A stretch of DNA of 64,000 nt from Pogonophryne albipinna (GCA_028583405.1 CM053253.1:8390219-8454218); one strand, 5' to 3'. Counted from the stretch's first letter, positions 44,001 through 59,217 are shown. Notes: generated by a model not told the origin, from the letters alone. Program-made: numbers and translations.

Positions 44001-46954
44001 TTTAAACAGCTTTGACACTCAGTGACACGGAGGCTGTCTGCAGACCTATCTGAGGTACGATGATGTCATTTAAACTCAGGTGACACCAACACAACTGAGT
44101 CTCAGTCCTCTAACAGGACAATGGCGGACTAAATGAAGCAATACACAATAAAAGAGAGAGAATGGGTTAAAGAAGACATATTTGGACCTAGAGTATAACA
44201 TGTGTCTTGTCTATCCTTTTTACTTCTGTGTTCACACTGTGACAGACGATATTCTGCTCCCATCTGCTGTTTATAGCCTGTAATTACACCTAACCAAAGT
44301 CTGTTAGCTGATGAGATGAACTGATAAATCATTCAAATTAACAAGCAAATACCCCCACTGGATTCATATAAAGAATAAAAAACACATGCTTCAACTATCC
44401 TTATTATTGTTTGACAGCCATGGTGTGTTCACTGTCCCTATAGTCAACATGCATGCTGTAACCTCAGTTTAGGGAACATAGGAGGCTGAATAATAACATA
44501 AATATCAAGTCCAGTATTCACTGCGGTCGATGTAGCCTGGGTTCGATCCAACAATTAGTTTTGTTTGTTTAGAGACTGCAGCTGTGATTGATTTGAGTAA
44601 TGGAGGCCCATAGCCTTGTACAAAGTATGTTATATATTATATACAAAAAAAAAAGGATTTGTTTGTGTTTCCTGCATTTTTTGATTAATATATTTCAGAG
44701 GGTGTTTTTGGTTATGAGTTTTTCTGCTCAGAGGGAGAGTGTAGCATCTCTGCAAAACATTATATCTGCCAAAGTGAAAATGTATACTGGTATGCTCCAG
44801 TCCTATTTACAAAGACCTTCGTGTAAATGTTTGATTTATATCGCTTTTAAGATGGTTTGAAACTATTTAATGAAAATTAAAATACTTTTCTTCAAGGTCA
44901 CTGTGGTGATTAATTATGCTCACTGTAGTTTTCCCAGGGAAAGGCTGTGAGGCAAAGTTGCCGTCATCAGATACTGGGCGTTAATCAGAAGGCTCCGCTA
45001 AGTTTGTGTGCCGCTTGGTTAAGCTCTGTTCACACTAGTAATAACTCCAAACATACCTGACTAAAAGCAGGCAACTTGAATTAAAACACATTAGGAATTA
45101 GTTTTCATTTCAGGATTTTGAAAAATATCTCCAATATGTTTTAGAGATAAAGAAACATATTGACTTCTATATTCACTGGTTGTTTTCTATGTACTAACCC
45201 CTGTGTTCTGGAGAATAAATCAACAAACAATGCATGAGCAAAAGTGCCTTTGTGCCTGCTCATAGTTAGCATGCCATCTGTGGAGGGCTGCCTTCCGGTC
45301 GCTTGCGAGTATGGCTTAAAGCGAAAGGCAGCTGGAAAATGTGCATAGATCAAGGTGGGATGGCTCATTGGATTGTAGGCTCGAGCACATTGAACAGCTT
45401 CAAAACATACTGTACCTGAAAATGTCAACATCTGTCTGATGATTCTGAGAGGTGTCGTACCTATTCTTCATCACCACTGCTAAAAAAAAGCATCAACTGT
45501 ATTGATTGATGCAGTAACACAACTTTGTTTACACTGACACAGTCTGAAGTAATTTGGTATCCATTAATCGACGCTGTAGTGCACAAGATGCATCATACCA
45601 TCATTACATCAGTACAATTTTGAGGTACTTTCATGTTATGCTACTTTAACATATATTGCACTTTTCAATCCAATAGTTAAAGTTAGCTTTAGTTGCTTTA
45701 CAGATTCAGATTATTAGCAAATTCAAAATTGTCTCCGCCTTTACCAGCTGTGAGAACCTCTTAATGCCTCTTTATTATCATAACACATTAATGTAAGTAC
45801 GCTATAAAAGTACTTTAATTTTGGCACTTACGAAAATATATTGATGCCAATGCTTTTGTACTTTTCTTAAGATTCTGAATGCAGGACCTTTACTTTAACA
45901 ACATATCTTTACATTTTAGTATTGCTACATATACTTGAGCATACAATCTGAGTCTGTTGATCAGCTGTGTTTGGGCTTAAATATAAATAAAAACAATGGG
46001 GGGCCACTGCTTCATAAGCTGTCAATATGTAATGCTTTTATGCATTGTCCCTTGACCTTTTTACCTTCTTTTAGAAATAGGATGCAGCCAAAAAAAAGTG
46101 TGCTTGAAATGAACATCTGTTCAGTTAGTAATATTATTTCTCTTTGTGTGTGAAGCAAAGTGAAACACCTGCTATAAAGCACTGGGGGTTTCCCTCTAAC
46201 AGGATGTTTGGAGCTGAGAACAGGAGGTCCGAAATGTTTCTCCACCATTTTCTCCATTTCCTTCTCTTCTCTCTATTGTGCTCACCCTCTTACACCCCCG
46301 TGCCATCCACCATGTCAACAATACCGTTGACACTTTGACAGAACAATCCCAGCATTGTGTTCAGTTCAGCTGAGACAGGCAGAAAGTTAGTGTGTTTTCA
46401 CCCAAACTTCACTACTTTCCCTTGTTGAGTTTCTTTAAGCCTTCTGAATTTGAAACGCTCACTTTAGGTGTGATTTATAAAAACACTCCAGCCTCAATGT
46501 TGTCAAAGTTCATTCTATCCATCCAGCTGCAGATGACTCAAACACAGTCATCATGCTCTCTTTGGTTTGGATGAGATTTAAAATCTGCTCACTCATTATT
46601 GGGTCGTCACACTGGAAGATGCTGCCTGTATGTGCTTCTGCGTGTGAGAGAGAGAGAGAGAGTTTACAAAATTCTTGAAGACATTTTGAAATGCATTCAT
46701 TGTTTAAGGACCATTTCAGAATAAGAATTTAGTCTAAAGCCATTTTAGACCATGGTGAAGAGAGTACAACGTTGTTCTTTTTGCTTTCTTAAGATGATGC
46801 ATATCAAACAATGTGTTCTCTAAAGTTTGCTATCATTTGTTCTGAAAAGCACCCGATTCCTCTTTACATTGCCAGAAGATTCATGAAGTCTGAAGACTCT
46901 TTGTACGTCTATCAGAAAAAAAGCAGGCTTAGCTTGTGTTAGATAAACGCTTGT
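41015..46954. other. No gene read; unique AT-rich sequence
   Basis: No exon, RNA gene or clear transposon was recognised. A short GCT-rich run lies at 41395-41435 and an A/G-rich stretch at 43070-43200. Segments such as 41500-41780 look compositionally like conserved non-coding DNA, but only comparison could show it. Confidence 0.4.
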
Positions 46955-46958
46955 TTAA

Positions 46959-47312
46959 AGGTGGGGTAGGTCATTTTGGAGAAACCAGCTCGAGTGGCTA
47001 GAATTTGAAATTACACAACCGGAAAATATCTGCCACTTCCTTACAGAGCCCCTCCTCCAATACACAAGAAGGCGCACATGACCAATCAGGGCAGATGGAA
47101 GGCAGGTAGGCCATCCAGTTATTTTACCCGGACCGGCTGAAATGATTGGTCGTGCTTTTTACAGTACTACAGCTTCCACAGATGACATTTTTTGATGGAT
47201 TTGTTGTCAAAGCACTTCAGATATTCATTGCTATCGGGATGTTAAGAGCATTCCATGGAATATAACAACAAGTGTATCTCGAGCCGTTTTCTCAAACTTA
47301 CCTACCCCACCT
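46959..47312. mobile_element. TTAA-flanked MITE (piggyBac-like), copy 2
   Basis: Ends aggtggggtaggtca / cttacctaccccacct sit between TTAA at 46955-46958 and 47313-47316. The interior matches copy 1 at 14462-14804 (gagaaaccagctcgagtg, gggatgttaagagcattcc), with an extra 30 bp (ccggaaaatatctgccactt...) that copy 1 lacks. Confidence 0.8.
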
Positions 47313-47573
47313 TTAACTCCGATCACAAAAACAGATATGGGTCAAAAGCAGAAAGGCAACACAAGCAAACTTACCCCAAGGGAAAGCCAGTCCTTAGATC
47401 AGGTAGGCAGTAAAGATAGATCCAGGATCAAGAGATCAGATTAAAAACGCAGACAACCAAACAGTGAATGAGTGGAAATGGGTTGGTTATACACACTGGA
47501 GAGCTGAGGAGGGAGAGTGGAAACAGGTGAGCAGGTGACTGTGACAGGAAGGAGAGTCGGAGGCCGTCTGGTG

Positions 47574-48202
47574 AAGGGGTTCCCAACCTTTTTTGTTAAA
47601 GGAGGATGAAAGCATAATTAAGGAGCACTATTGGAGTGACTTTGATGGTTATTGGACTCAGGATTAATTCATTTGGATTCCCGCTGTATGAAGAAATTAA
47701 AGGACGGCACGGAAGTGGAAACAATTCACAAAGGGATTAAACTGTTTAAAACACATGCTCAAAGTAAGCCGGATTTTGCCGATGTGTTTATGTGGATTCA
47801 AAAATCGTAAATAATCTACAAAATGGAGGAGAACGATCTGATCGGAGCAACTGTGACAAATAATCCAACTGAAACCGGCATGGACAATGACTATGTTTTA
47901 AAAATGCACTTATCCAGACAAGCCTGGTTTGGACACTTTACGGGCAGAAGAAACATTTCTATTAAAGAAAGAATTATACATTTCTGTCTTTTTATACCTT
48001 TATTAGCTACAGTACTAACTTTGAATTTTTATTAAAATTAATTAATCAATTTTTTGTTATATTTTATTGTAATGTAGAGACTCGGCTTTTAACGACAATC
48101 ATGTATTGCGTTACAATTTAATGTTAAAAAAAGAAAAGTCTAAATATGATATTTGGCCTCAAATCCTCTGAGGCCTGGCGACCCCCAGGTTGGGAACCAC
48201 TG
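47574..48202. mobile_element. hAT non-autonomous element
   Basis: The right end ggttgggaaccactg is a classic hAT terminus; the left is aaggggttcccaacc, its inverse with three changes. The flanks gtctggtg and atctggtg agree in 7 of 8 bases. The 70-residue frame inside (47823-48035) has no recognised domain. Confidence 0.75.
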
Positions 48203-48364
48203 ATCTGGTGGATGGATGGGGAACGACAATGGAGAAGTGAGAACTGGCTGGAACAACAAGACAGACTATATGGAATATTTCAGAAATCAATGGAAATGCT
48301 TAACCAAAACCAAAACCAAAATCTAAATCAGAAATGAATGGTGAGGGAGATGTCGGTGTATATC

Positions 48365-48860
48365 CTTTATTTAACCAGGTAAAAGACTCATTGAGATTAA
48401 AATCTCTTTTCCAAGAGCGACCTGGCCAAGAAGGGCAGCATGTACAAAGTTACAACAGATAAAACACAGACATGACAGGCAGACAAATACAGCTGTAAAA
48501 CACAAATAAAATGGCACATTAGTCAGTCAATATGCGAAGTAAAACAAACTATTAAAATCATTCAAAATTTAAAATGATTTTAGGATATACGAGCACTCAC
48601 ATCTACCAATGGTGTCGTGTTCTCTGTCCTTTAAGATGGACCTGAATTCCCCCATAGTGTTTAAATCTGAGAGTTTCAGCTCCTTCTGTACACTGTTCCA
48701 AGCTGTGGGGGCAGCATATCTAAAAGCTGTTTTACCCAGTTTTGTAGTGGAATATTGGACTGAAGATATAATTTGTTGTAGGGTTTTGGCTCGAGAGGTT
48801 GGAGTGATGGTGCCCTACTTTGGTCCGAACAAAAATATCTAATTTTTATTGCCGTGACAT
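48365..48860 (-). repeat. Dispersed LINE-like repeat
   Basis: The sequence tcctttatttaaccaggtaa, gactcattgagattaaaatc and aagagcgacctggccaagaa is the recurrent motif of a widespread fish repeat, followed by a decayed body to about 48860 (agctgttttacccagttttg). The exact family is not assigned. Confidence 0.55.
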
Positions 48861-48869
48861 TCTGTAGAG

Positions 48870-50680
48870 ACATTCATTGTCCCCAGAGGATGAGGAGGAT
48901 TGCAACCTTATGTTTTCTCCAGACACCTTAAGATCTTTTGTGAAAAGGAGGGTGCACTCATAGTTCTATGTCAGATATCGTCAGACAACTTGAATTGTAA
49001 AACTGTAAAATATAAAGGACCTAAATGAGTCCATCTTCAGTCTCACATATGGTGCAGTTTGAAAGTGAAGACTCCAGGTTCGCTCTGTGGTCTGGTGGAT
49101 CTCTTGGCTTTAGCAAAGTAGCAATAAGAACCTGGATCTGTCTTGAAGCTCTTATGGCTTCCAACCCATGGGTTTCAGATGGGACCAAACCTGAGCAAAC
49201 TACTGGTTAAAATAACTTTAAAAACTCCAAAACCAAACAGTGTTTAAGTCATCTGGTCTGGAAGAGTGAAGTGTGCTGAAGTTAAACATCTGAGCCAGTA
49301 GAGCACTTTATCTTAGAACTTAAAAAGGCTTGAGCTTCGTCACACTGCCACTGTTGACTTGTATCCTGTGTAGCTGATTTAAATGTACAGATGAGGAGGT
49401 CTTATTCTTATTTCATATTTGATTTCACATGAAACAAACAGCTGCTGCAGGTTATAATCACTGAGCTGCGGTTTGAAGCCACACATAGTATCCTGGACTA
49501 AGGTCAGACACAAATACACATGATGAAAACCATAGTTGATGATTTATGATATCTTGACTTATGACTTATTTTAGGAATTGAGGTTTGCTGTATTTTATCA
49601 ATTAATACTGGAACCCTCCTTCTTTGTTACAGACAGTTTGACTTTCACACCAATGATTCATGACTTTCTCTTTCTGACTAAGTTAATATCTTTCTCAAAA
49701 TAAAACAAACAAACAATTAAAACAGGGTAAATCCAGCCTTTTTTCTTGATAAAGTATTGCTTGTAATCAATCCAACAGCACCCAGTCGGCTGGCCAGCGA
49801 CAGTGTTGAGTCCCTGCTGGGGGAATGAAGCTGACAACAATTAGTGAAAATAAATATCTGTTTCAAGACAATCTTCACGTTTTTATCACATAAGTGCCTG
49901 AGTAAGTATTCTATTAAACACTTGATGAATATTTGTATGCAGCTGCTGTTTGTTCTCTGCTGAATTGCTGCAAGCCATAACAGCTTCATGAAAGATCCAA
50001 GTTGTTATTGGTGCTCGTCTGAAGCCAAGAGAAGCAGCCGGCACACATTCAGAACCACGGCTCGTCCCAGTAAACCAACATCAGAGACAGGCTTCCAGGT
50101 CTCTGGGTTTCAGGTTTGCTGAACCAAGAACCGTTTTTTCTTACAGCTCAAGTTACACCCCAAACTACCATACAAATATTCAAATACTTACATCTACATG
50201 ATAACAGAAAATGCAGGCTGCAGAATAATATTGCTGTATCATCTAGTCACCTCTTTCCTTTCCTGTTGCTATGGTTTACTGGTATGTACTGTATTTGTTT
50301 TTAGTTTAGCCAATACAATGGTGTACATGTCTATAACACAAGTAAAAAAAACATTGACTTGTAAACTGGACTTTACCACAATGTATACAAAACATGATTC
50401 AGCATATTCAATTCAATACAAATAAATAAAGGGAAGCAAATTATAAAACAATGAAGAGGAAAAGTGGCTCGCCGCTCACTTGACATTATTATTATATAGA
50501 AACATGGAAAAGAGTAAAATTATATACACTTTACAAAGAAGGCAATATGATGTGTAGCCTAAACTTTGCTACCATTTGAGTCAGCACTGTTTTGTAAACA
50601 TCAAGACAACGAGGTTACAAGGGTTCAACAGAGGTAGAAATAAACGTATCAATCATTTGTGTCCTTCCTCCTGAAGGAAA
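48870..50680. other. No feature recognised
   Basis: Unique AT-rich DNA without a readable exon or repeat. Confidence 0.4.
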
Positions 50681-50686
50681 AAGAAG

Positions 50687-50852
<166 letters not shown>

Positions 50853-51584
50853 ATGTGAGGGACACCTTGACCTTATCCATGACTCGTCCTCTCATCCGGC
50901 TGTTGATCACACATCTGATGTTACTGCTGCTCCTTACTACTGCTTCCTGTTACTTCGTGTGTGTGTGAGTTCAGAGGATAACAGGAAATGACATCATATA
51001 TTTAGACTGTACATAAAGATGAAATATGTGTTTTCCCCCCGCATTTTCACACATTTTTGTACGTTTTAAGGGAATATTTTAAGTACTTGTTACTCATTAT
51101 TACTCCTCCATCAGTGCAACACAATAAAAACAGAAAAAATGGTGCAAGTAAATACAAAAAGAAAAATAGTGAAATAGTGCAATAAGAGTCTATATACAAG
51201 TGATTGGAATATGATACGTTAAATAAATCATTTCTAAGTTGCAGCCAGATTAATGTTATGGATGTTGGTTTCAAAAGTAAAAGTAAATAAAAGGAATATG
51301 TGAAATTTGTAGTATCTAGACGACAAAATCTCCTTGGTGTTATTTTCTGCCTTGTACTCGTCCTGCAGATCTGGTTCTTACTGTACGGCTCTTTGCTGCG
51401 AAAGCAGAAATCAAACCTGTGATGAAATGTTCTCTGTCCAGAAACCTGGAAGCTCCTCTCAGCCGCTGAGACTTCGAGGTCTCCTGGGAGGCGATTCGGT
51501 TCCAGCAGTTTGGGCTGGTGGTTCTCGTGGCCTCGGACACGACAGTTAGGAGGTTCAGACGGAGTTTTAGGGTTTGAGGGTTTG

Positions 51585-51670
51585 GACACTCAGGATGGGA
51601 GGCTTGTACTGAAAGGTTGCTGGTTTGAATCCGTACAACAGCTGGGGACACCTGGAGAGTGTGTTTAAAA
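51585..51670 (+). repeat. Possible tRNA-derived SINE head
   Basis: ggaggcttgtactgaaaggttgctggtttgaatcc includes a good B box (ggtttgaatcc) and the preceding gaaaggttgct typical of SINE heads; the A box and a conserved core are not clear. Confidence 0.3.
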
Positions 51671-52337
51671 CCTCATGAGGACAGAGCCCGAGGAAAACAA
51701 GAAATTATATACTCTAGATTCTACAGGAAGAAAATACACATAATATGGAATATGAGTTTTGGGATACTCAGTAAAAAGACAGAGACGAATAGATAAACTA
51801 GATGGCTACTTGGCTACTAAACTAGATGACTTTAATTTTCTCTGATTCGTCGTCGGCCTTTATTAAAGGGCACTGTGAGCATTTTAGAGGACAAGTACTT
51901 TTTAATTAACTCTTGTTAAACTTATTTTTAAAGTAGACATTTTATTTATAGTTGGTTATTTTTAATGCTGAAGTTTTGATGGTTGGTTTGGCATTTCAAA
52001 ATAAAAAAAAAGGCTCCTAAAATAAGAATATTGGCCTTTTACCCCTCAATTAAGTTGATGACAGAGGATGTGTTAAAATAATATGATTAAATAAAACATC
52101 TACTGCCAAACGTTGAAGGGACATACCGGACATACACATACCATCGCGAATGATCGAACACTTACACTAAAATGTGTAAAAAGCCCCAAGAAAATTATAT
52201 TATAGTACACCATGTTCTGTGGAATATTTCCTACTATTTACTCTGGACACAGCACTTTTTGCAGGATTCAGACCCCAGATTATCTCTAAATATTACAGCG
52301 CACACAGAGAGAGAAAGGGTTATGCAGCAGAAAAAGA

Positions 52338-52630
<293 letters not shown>

Positions 52631-53751
52631 GGCCAATGATATGTTGGGAAACGTAGTGAGGGGGAAACCTGAGAAGGGGAAAAATGACCAAAGAAGAAAA
52701 ACAATAACAAGAAAGACCAAAAAAGATGGACGCCTTGTCTCTTTGTCACTGTTTTTTTTCTGCTTCGTCTCTGTGTTACTCTGCCAGACTGTCTATTACA
52801 GTAAATACTGTGTTTAGGGTTATTTATGGTCATTGTATGACACAGGGTTGCACAATCAAATGTAGAAATAATCAACTTCATGCTGTTACATAAGGAAAAC
52901 TAAAACTAAAACCAGTATGGAGGATGAGTTGAGACACCATTTGTAATAATTCCAGTTAATGCTTTCTCTCTCTGTTAAAGTAAGAGACTAGGGAAGTTTA
53001 CCCTTTTTAAATTTCCGTAAAATACAACTGTTTTTGAGCTTTTCATCACCAGATTGGAAATTGTCCGATGGGCATGACCTCAAACCTTTCACTTGCGTCT
53101 CTTTTGTAAATTCAACAAATACTTTATTTGGTTTTGTTGACATTTAGCAGAGTGTTGTCTAAAACACATTCTGCAGGATTTCAGGTTTTTCTCAATATGA
53201 AGTCTAATGGTTGTCTATCATCCTGTTTTTAAGCCTAAACTTAACCAAAGCATAATAACACTTATTGTGTCTTCGTGAAATAATGTGACACAAAAAAAAG
53301 AGTGACATGTACAGTATGCATATACGATAGTTGCCTTTGATAGACATACAGACAAAATATAGAGCATTTACAATGATGATTTACAGTATATAAGGGTATT
53401 CAGATTAGACTGAGATGGCCAAAAAATTACTCCTTTTCTTTGGATATATGTAGAAATTGTTGTGCCTCAGTCTCGTTTACCTATCTATTTTTCTAAGTAA
53501 CAACAGGGTGTGTTTGTCAAACTATTGAACGCACCAATCTGATTCAATACAATATAACTTATTGTTCATAGTTTGCACTCCCTTTTTATAATGTTTCCCC
53601 TTTTTAAGTTTTTCTGTCTATAATAATTTCCATTCTACATCTTCTCAACATTTTCATTTTCATCTCCATCACTTTTCATTTTTCCTTCAATTTCCCACAC
53701 TATTTTTCTCTCTGTCTGCTGCTAACGCTTACTACGGCGTCATGCTGGGTC

Positions 53752-53886
<135 letters not shown>

Positions 53887-53889
53887 CCA

Positions 53890-54960
53890 CGCGGCGTCAG
53901 TGCCTGTTATAGTGACAACGCCGCGGACAAAACCAACAACAGACAAATATATAAAAGTGGGCTGAAATTCCATTTAATTTGAGGAGATTTCCACATCAGC
54001 GCTGCTCTCATAAACCCAGTGTTTAGACATGCATGTAGGTTTAGGGAAACCAGGGGTTGCCAGAAAGATAAATAGTCTGAATTATAACAGAAACTTTTGG
54101 AGCCACTCTTCCCCAAATAGCATGGGTACTTTTGTAATGGGTTTAAAAATAGATGTTTGAGACCACAAAGAGCCTGACGTCCCTAAAAATGTCCTCAACT
54201 GTACTCACACAGACTGTTGTCTCTCATTTGGGTTTCATTTTTCTCTTGTTTGCGCCACTGTTCCCATGATTTTTTTTTAACATAACTGTTTCTCATCTTA
54301 AATGTTGTGAGTTGTTTTGAAAGGTAGCAACGCAACAACAGAGAGAGAGAGGAAGATACAATCTGAAACAGGCAAGACAGAAAAAACTAATTAGGGAACA
54401 TAAGCACAATTTCAGCTGGATGGATATAAGTATAAACTTACAAACTTTTGTTTTTAAGTGGGGAAGGAGAAAACAAATACATAGATGGTCATTTTATCGT
54501 AACACTTCACGCTTCATTTGCTCACAATGCTAGAAAAGTTTTAGACCCTGTGAACAAGTTTTAATACAAACAAATAACACACAGATCTAAACCCCAACAA
54601 ACAGTTGACATGAGTAAGTAAGTAAACAGCCACACGTTCAATAAACCAATGAATTGACTCACAATATTAATGGAAAAGGATTTTATTGACTTAAATATAC
54701 ATTTCGTTTTTGTATTTATTTCCTTTCCAATATTTAAAATCACTCTACGCATTTTCTCAATTCCTCATCTTTAATTCATTTTTCATTTGTTATGTGTTAT
54801 TTTTCAAAGTTCATTCTGTCTTTAAAATTGCAAAACAAAGAGCAAAACAAAAGTGAACACCGAGTCATTTTAAGACTAACTAGAGTAGAATAAAAACGTT
54901 TTCTTCTGTCTCTCTGCTGACTCAGATTCCTCGCCCTCTGATTGGCTGCTTTGACTGTTT
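53890..54960. other. No feature recognised
   Basis: Unique AT-rich DNA with no readable exon or transposon. Confidence 0.4.
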
Positions 54961-54964
54961 CCAC

Positions 54965-55080
54965 GGTGATAACTGGGTTCCACCAGTGAAGGTTAGTGGT
55001 CAGGCCTGCCTGGGATCTGAACCCGCAACCCACAAGCCCTTCAAAGCCAAGGCCACCAAACCAGCAGACCGCAGAGGTTT
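54965..55080 (-). repeat. Possible tRNA-derived SINE head, antisense
   Basis: On the minus strand gtgggttgcgggttcagatccc holds a B box (gcgggttcagatccc), and ggtctgctggtttggtggcc precedes it where the A-box region would be. No SINE core was identified. Confidence 0.35.
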
Positions 55081-55084
55081 AACA

Positions 55085-57760
55085 CCCACACCGTGGCTCC
55101 CACTGAGGGGGAGAGGAGGGAGATAGTGGGGAGGAAGAGTAGGGTAAGGCTGGAGAACAGAGAAACAATACGTGAGGAAAAGTAAGACAAATCAATAAAA
55201 AGAGAACTTCATCTGACAAGTGTTCAATACATTCCAAAACTGACACTCTAATGATCTCTTCCATGTCCCACAGTGATTGGTCAGGTGTCAGGAGTTCAAC
55301 TTTCGAAAGCTTTCTAATGATGTCATTTTTCATATTTACATCACATTGCAACCCCAAAAGATGTCCTTGACGAGAGACTTTCCAGAAGTTAGGGGACCTG
55401 TGTAATCATGAACTCAACAATAAAAACATGGTTGGGATTAGGGAATGATCGTGGCCCTGCTTAATCACACATGTTTGCATTCTGGAAATGAGCAAGGAGT
55501 TTCAATGTTTCCTGGACCCCACAACCTCGATTTTGTCCTTAAGATTTTTGGGGGCCTTAGGTCAGGTGACATAAGATGGCAAATCACTCTTCAAATCACA
55601 AAGTCACTCTTTTGTTCCTGTCATAATGTCACACACACCAGAGTGCTGGGTCACTTAAACATACTATTTTCTTCTGGTCAGGACAGTCTCCCTTCTCAAG
55701 TTTACACATTATGTAAAGTGAAGCTGGATTATTTTTTGTCTGTGTCTTTAGAGGCTACAGGGGTATTTAAGAAATGTCACAAAGTATACAGAGACATGTA
55801 TGGAAGACTCCACTGCATTACCTTTTCAGTTCTTCATCTAATCTCACATTTGTCCTTATTTAAATGAACAGTTTCATCCATCAAACTTGTTCACATACAG
55901 TAGCTTAAGAGGAAGAGACAAGAGGAAGGACAAGGAGAGACAGGAACACTGACCGAGAGAGAAGAAAAGCTAATAAAAGAAGATGAGGAGATGTGGGGAG
56001 TTGCCTTGGTGTCTATTAAAAGTAAAGTCAGGGTCATTCTGTCCTTTGATTTGTTCAAATAGACCAACTGTCATCAGGTTACACTCGACATAAACACAAT
56101 TCATCTTCCTCCCTGACCGGAAATTTGAATCCCAGAGTTTGAATCCACCGAGGCTGGGAAGATATTCAAGTTATTGTCCTTGACCTGACTTTTAATGATT
56201 TACTTTCATGTTCTGAACTTTTATTATACTGAACTTTATTTTATATTCAAATCATTAGTGCTTTATATAGTTTGTATAAGGTCAAAGAGTTTTCCCCTGA
56301 CATCATACAGTGTTGCCAACATTATTACAAGCTGTTCAACCTCCTCTCCATTCTTGTCCCCAACAGCCCCTCTGACGGGAAGTGAACGCAGAGCTACTTC
56401 CTTCAGAGTCAGGAAACAGGAAGCAGTGGGAGTATGGAGGAGAGCTGGCATCCTGCAGCAGGGAGAGAAAGAGACCCCCCCCCCCCCCCCCATGACATCA
56501 TGTAGTCCACCCAGAGCCATACAGAAACGGTCAGGTATGTACACAGCCAGAGTCACTAAGCCTGGTTACCAAGAGGTTAAGTGTTAAAATAAACGTTATC
56601 GGATTAGCTGACCATTTGCAAAGCCATACCCCACCTTAGTTACCATTGCTATGGTTGCCAAGCTTAACATTTTACATTTTTTAAATAATGGATCGTTTAT
56701 TTCACAAACAAGCAGATAATGGGTGCCTACGTATCTCCAATCATAGACTGCACTTAAATGAGAGCGTTGTTGTTCCAAGAGACAAAACTGTCTATTTATC
56801 CTAGCTAACATTAGGACTTAGAGAACAATTGAGCTAGTTAACTATAGATTATTGTTAAGTTGTTTTGCTCAAATGTAATCCACACGTTCACAGCACATTA
56901 CTTTGCCCCTCTGAGAGTGAGCTGCTCTGAATATACGAATCCGGTTCAGTTTGTGCCAGAGTGCGCTCTAGGGTGGCTATTTACCCAAATGCAGCTTTCC
57001 ATACAATTTGATATGCTTGATACGTTTGCCAAAAGGACAGTTGTTAGCAGCTCATCGACTGTTGCTTTGTACTGTAATAAGTTTGCTAAACTTAAAACTG
57101 TCTAAAACTCTACCTGAATGACTATTATGAAGATAATACATCTGCAAAGACTCTTAGGAATCGATAGGAACATACACAATATATCATGCAAATTCAGTGA
57201 TGTGTATTGATGTCAAAAAGTACTTATAAGAACAATTATGGGATCAAACAGCCACAAGAACAACCACCTTCCCTGCATTTTACATAAGCATCTGTCCTGC
57301 AGTAGTTTGAATGTTTCTGACGCAGAACTAGTGATCAAAATATAGCGTGGCATCCGACTTGCATTTATATAAAAAAAACAATACAACTAGTTCAAATGTC
57401 TGCTTTCTGTGTCTGATTAAGTGAGTGCAAAGGTCACCCAGATGTGAACAACATGTGTATGAAAAGTTGCCTGGAAGACTCATGTTCCTGCAATCAAATG
57501 ATCTCCTGTTTTATATTAACATAAAGATTACCATATGATTCATCTGGCTAAAATATGATCTTCTTACAAGAACCTTAATTACAATTCTTTAATCATTCCG
57601 TCAAATCTAAATCAAAAACAGATATGTTTTTATATCAATAGATTTAAAGAGAATAACATAAATTAAATTAAAAAAGTAATTTACAGACGAATAACTGCCT
57701 AAAAACACAGAGGCAAGACTGTGTGTCTCATCTGTATCTGTCATCAATCCCTATTTATTA
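55085..57760. other. No gene read; one poly(C) tract
   Basis: Unique sequence; a run of 17 C lies at 56475-56491. Several open frames of 80-140 codons show no motif and no supporting splice pattern. Confidence 0.4.
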
Positions 57761-57767
57761 TGCGACA

Positions 57768-57850
57768 GTGACACACACACACGCACACACACACGCACGC
57801 ACACACACACATACACACATGCACGCACGCACACACACACACACACGCAC

Positions 57851-57889
<39 letters not shown>

Positions 57890-58202
57890 GGTCATTATTT
57901 TATGTACTGCCCAGCGGTCAAAGTCAAAGTGGAAATTCAAACACACGTGTAATAAATGAAAAGTGTTGGACACACACACATCTGTATGCACGCACGCACA
58001 CAAGCAAGCTTGCACACACAAAAAACACACTCACACACACAGATGCACAAACGTCCACACAAAGAGGTTGAAAGTTGCACAAACACCTTTACAGCGTGAA
58101 CCAACCAGCTGTCATCTAACATCAGAGTCTGTAAAGATCACACACACATGGAGAACCGCAGGCACACACTTAAAAACACACACACAAACACACACACACA
58201 GA
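57768..58202. repeat. Imperfect CA-rich region
   Basis: Interrupted CA arrays at 57768-57888 (with CG, TG and TA variants) and scattered CA tracts to 58202. Confidence 0.9.
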
Positions 58203-58639
58203 GTCAGTGAGACAGTGTGTAGTTGTGGTGACTGATCTGACATCCTAACCACATGTGGCCAATAAAGCGCCGCAGAGACAGAAAGAGTCGGGAAAATCCC
58301 TCCCTCTCTATTCTGACTCTCTGCCATAGTCTCTCTCTCTTAATCACTCTCTCTCTTTCTTTCTTTCAAACACATGGATGTTCAAATTCCTTTCTCTCAG
58401 CCTCTCCACGTATTTCTCTCTGTATTTTCCCTCAGTGTCGATCTTCATATGCATCTTTAATGTCCACTCGGACCCTCCATGAACTTACACTGTGAGCAAA
58501 ATCATTTCAAGAATCCCTATTAGGCTTTTTTAGGATGTCCCTCTCCTGTAGTGTAATATAAGGCTTTGTGTTTGTAAATGTTCTCCAAGGACTTCAATCC
58601 CAACGTTCCCTCCAGATGGAGTCTCTCTCTTCCTGCCTC

Positions 58640-58912
58640 CATTCTCCTTTGTTTACTTCTGTGACATAGTGACACCACCATGTAACACTCACACTTCAAT
58701 TGGCTAGCGCTCCAACACATTGTACGTGATAAGCTAAGGGGCGGGACATCTCTAAGCGGTTGACCAATCACAACAGAGTCGACCAGCTAACCAATGAGAG
58801 CAGACTGGGCTCTGGTTTCAGACAGAGGGTGAAAAGAGGTGCTGCAGTATGACAACAATAAAGAGCTTTTTGAACATTTAAAGCATGGAGACATGTCACA
58901 GTAGAGACACTA
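58640..58912 (-). repeat. Dispersed repeat, copy 2 (inverse of 23280-23600)
   Basis: The reverse complement matches copy 1 along about 270 bp, including ctgaaaccagagcccagtct, gttgtgattg and tcaaccg, with roughly one difference in ten bases by eye. Confidence 0.75.
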
Positions 58913-59148
58913 AAGGCAACCAAACAGTGTCACATAAAACCGACAAAGACTGATGTGAAAGTTGTTTGCCAAATTATTTAAAGTTTTAAACACACACACG
59001 CGCACACACACACACATTGTGCACACCCTGGAAGCTCACGTGTGTTCATTTCCAGCAGGGAAGAGGGGAATCCGGCCCTCTGCTATCTTTTCCAGACAGA
59101 GTAACAAGCAGCGGGGTGAGGTGTTCCCACAAAAATATACATGCCTTC

Positions 59149-59150
<2 letters not shown>

Positions 59151-59217
<67 letters not shown>

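Noticed and set aside
51047..51589. 180-codon frame on the minus strand
   Set aside because: Low-complexity C-terminal half, no recognised domain and no supporting splice pattern; probably chance.
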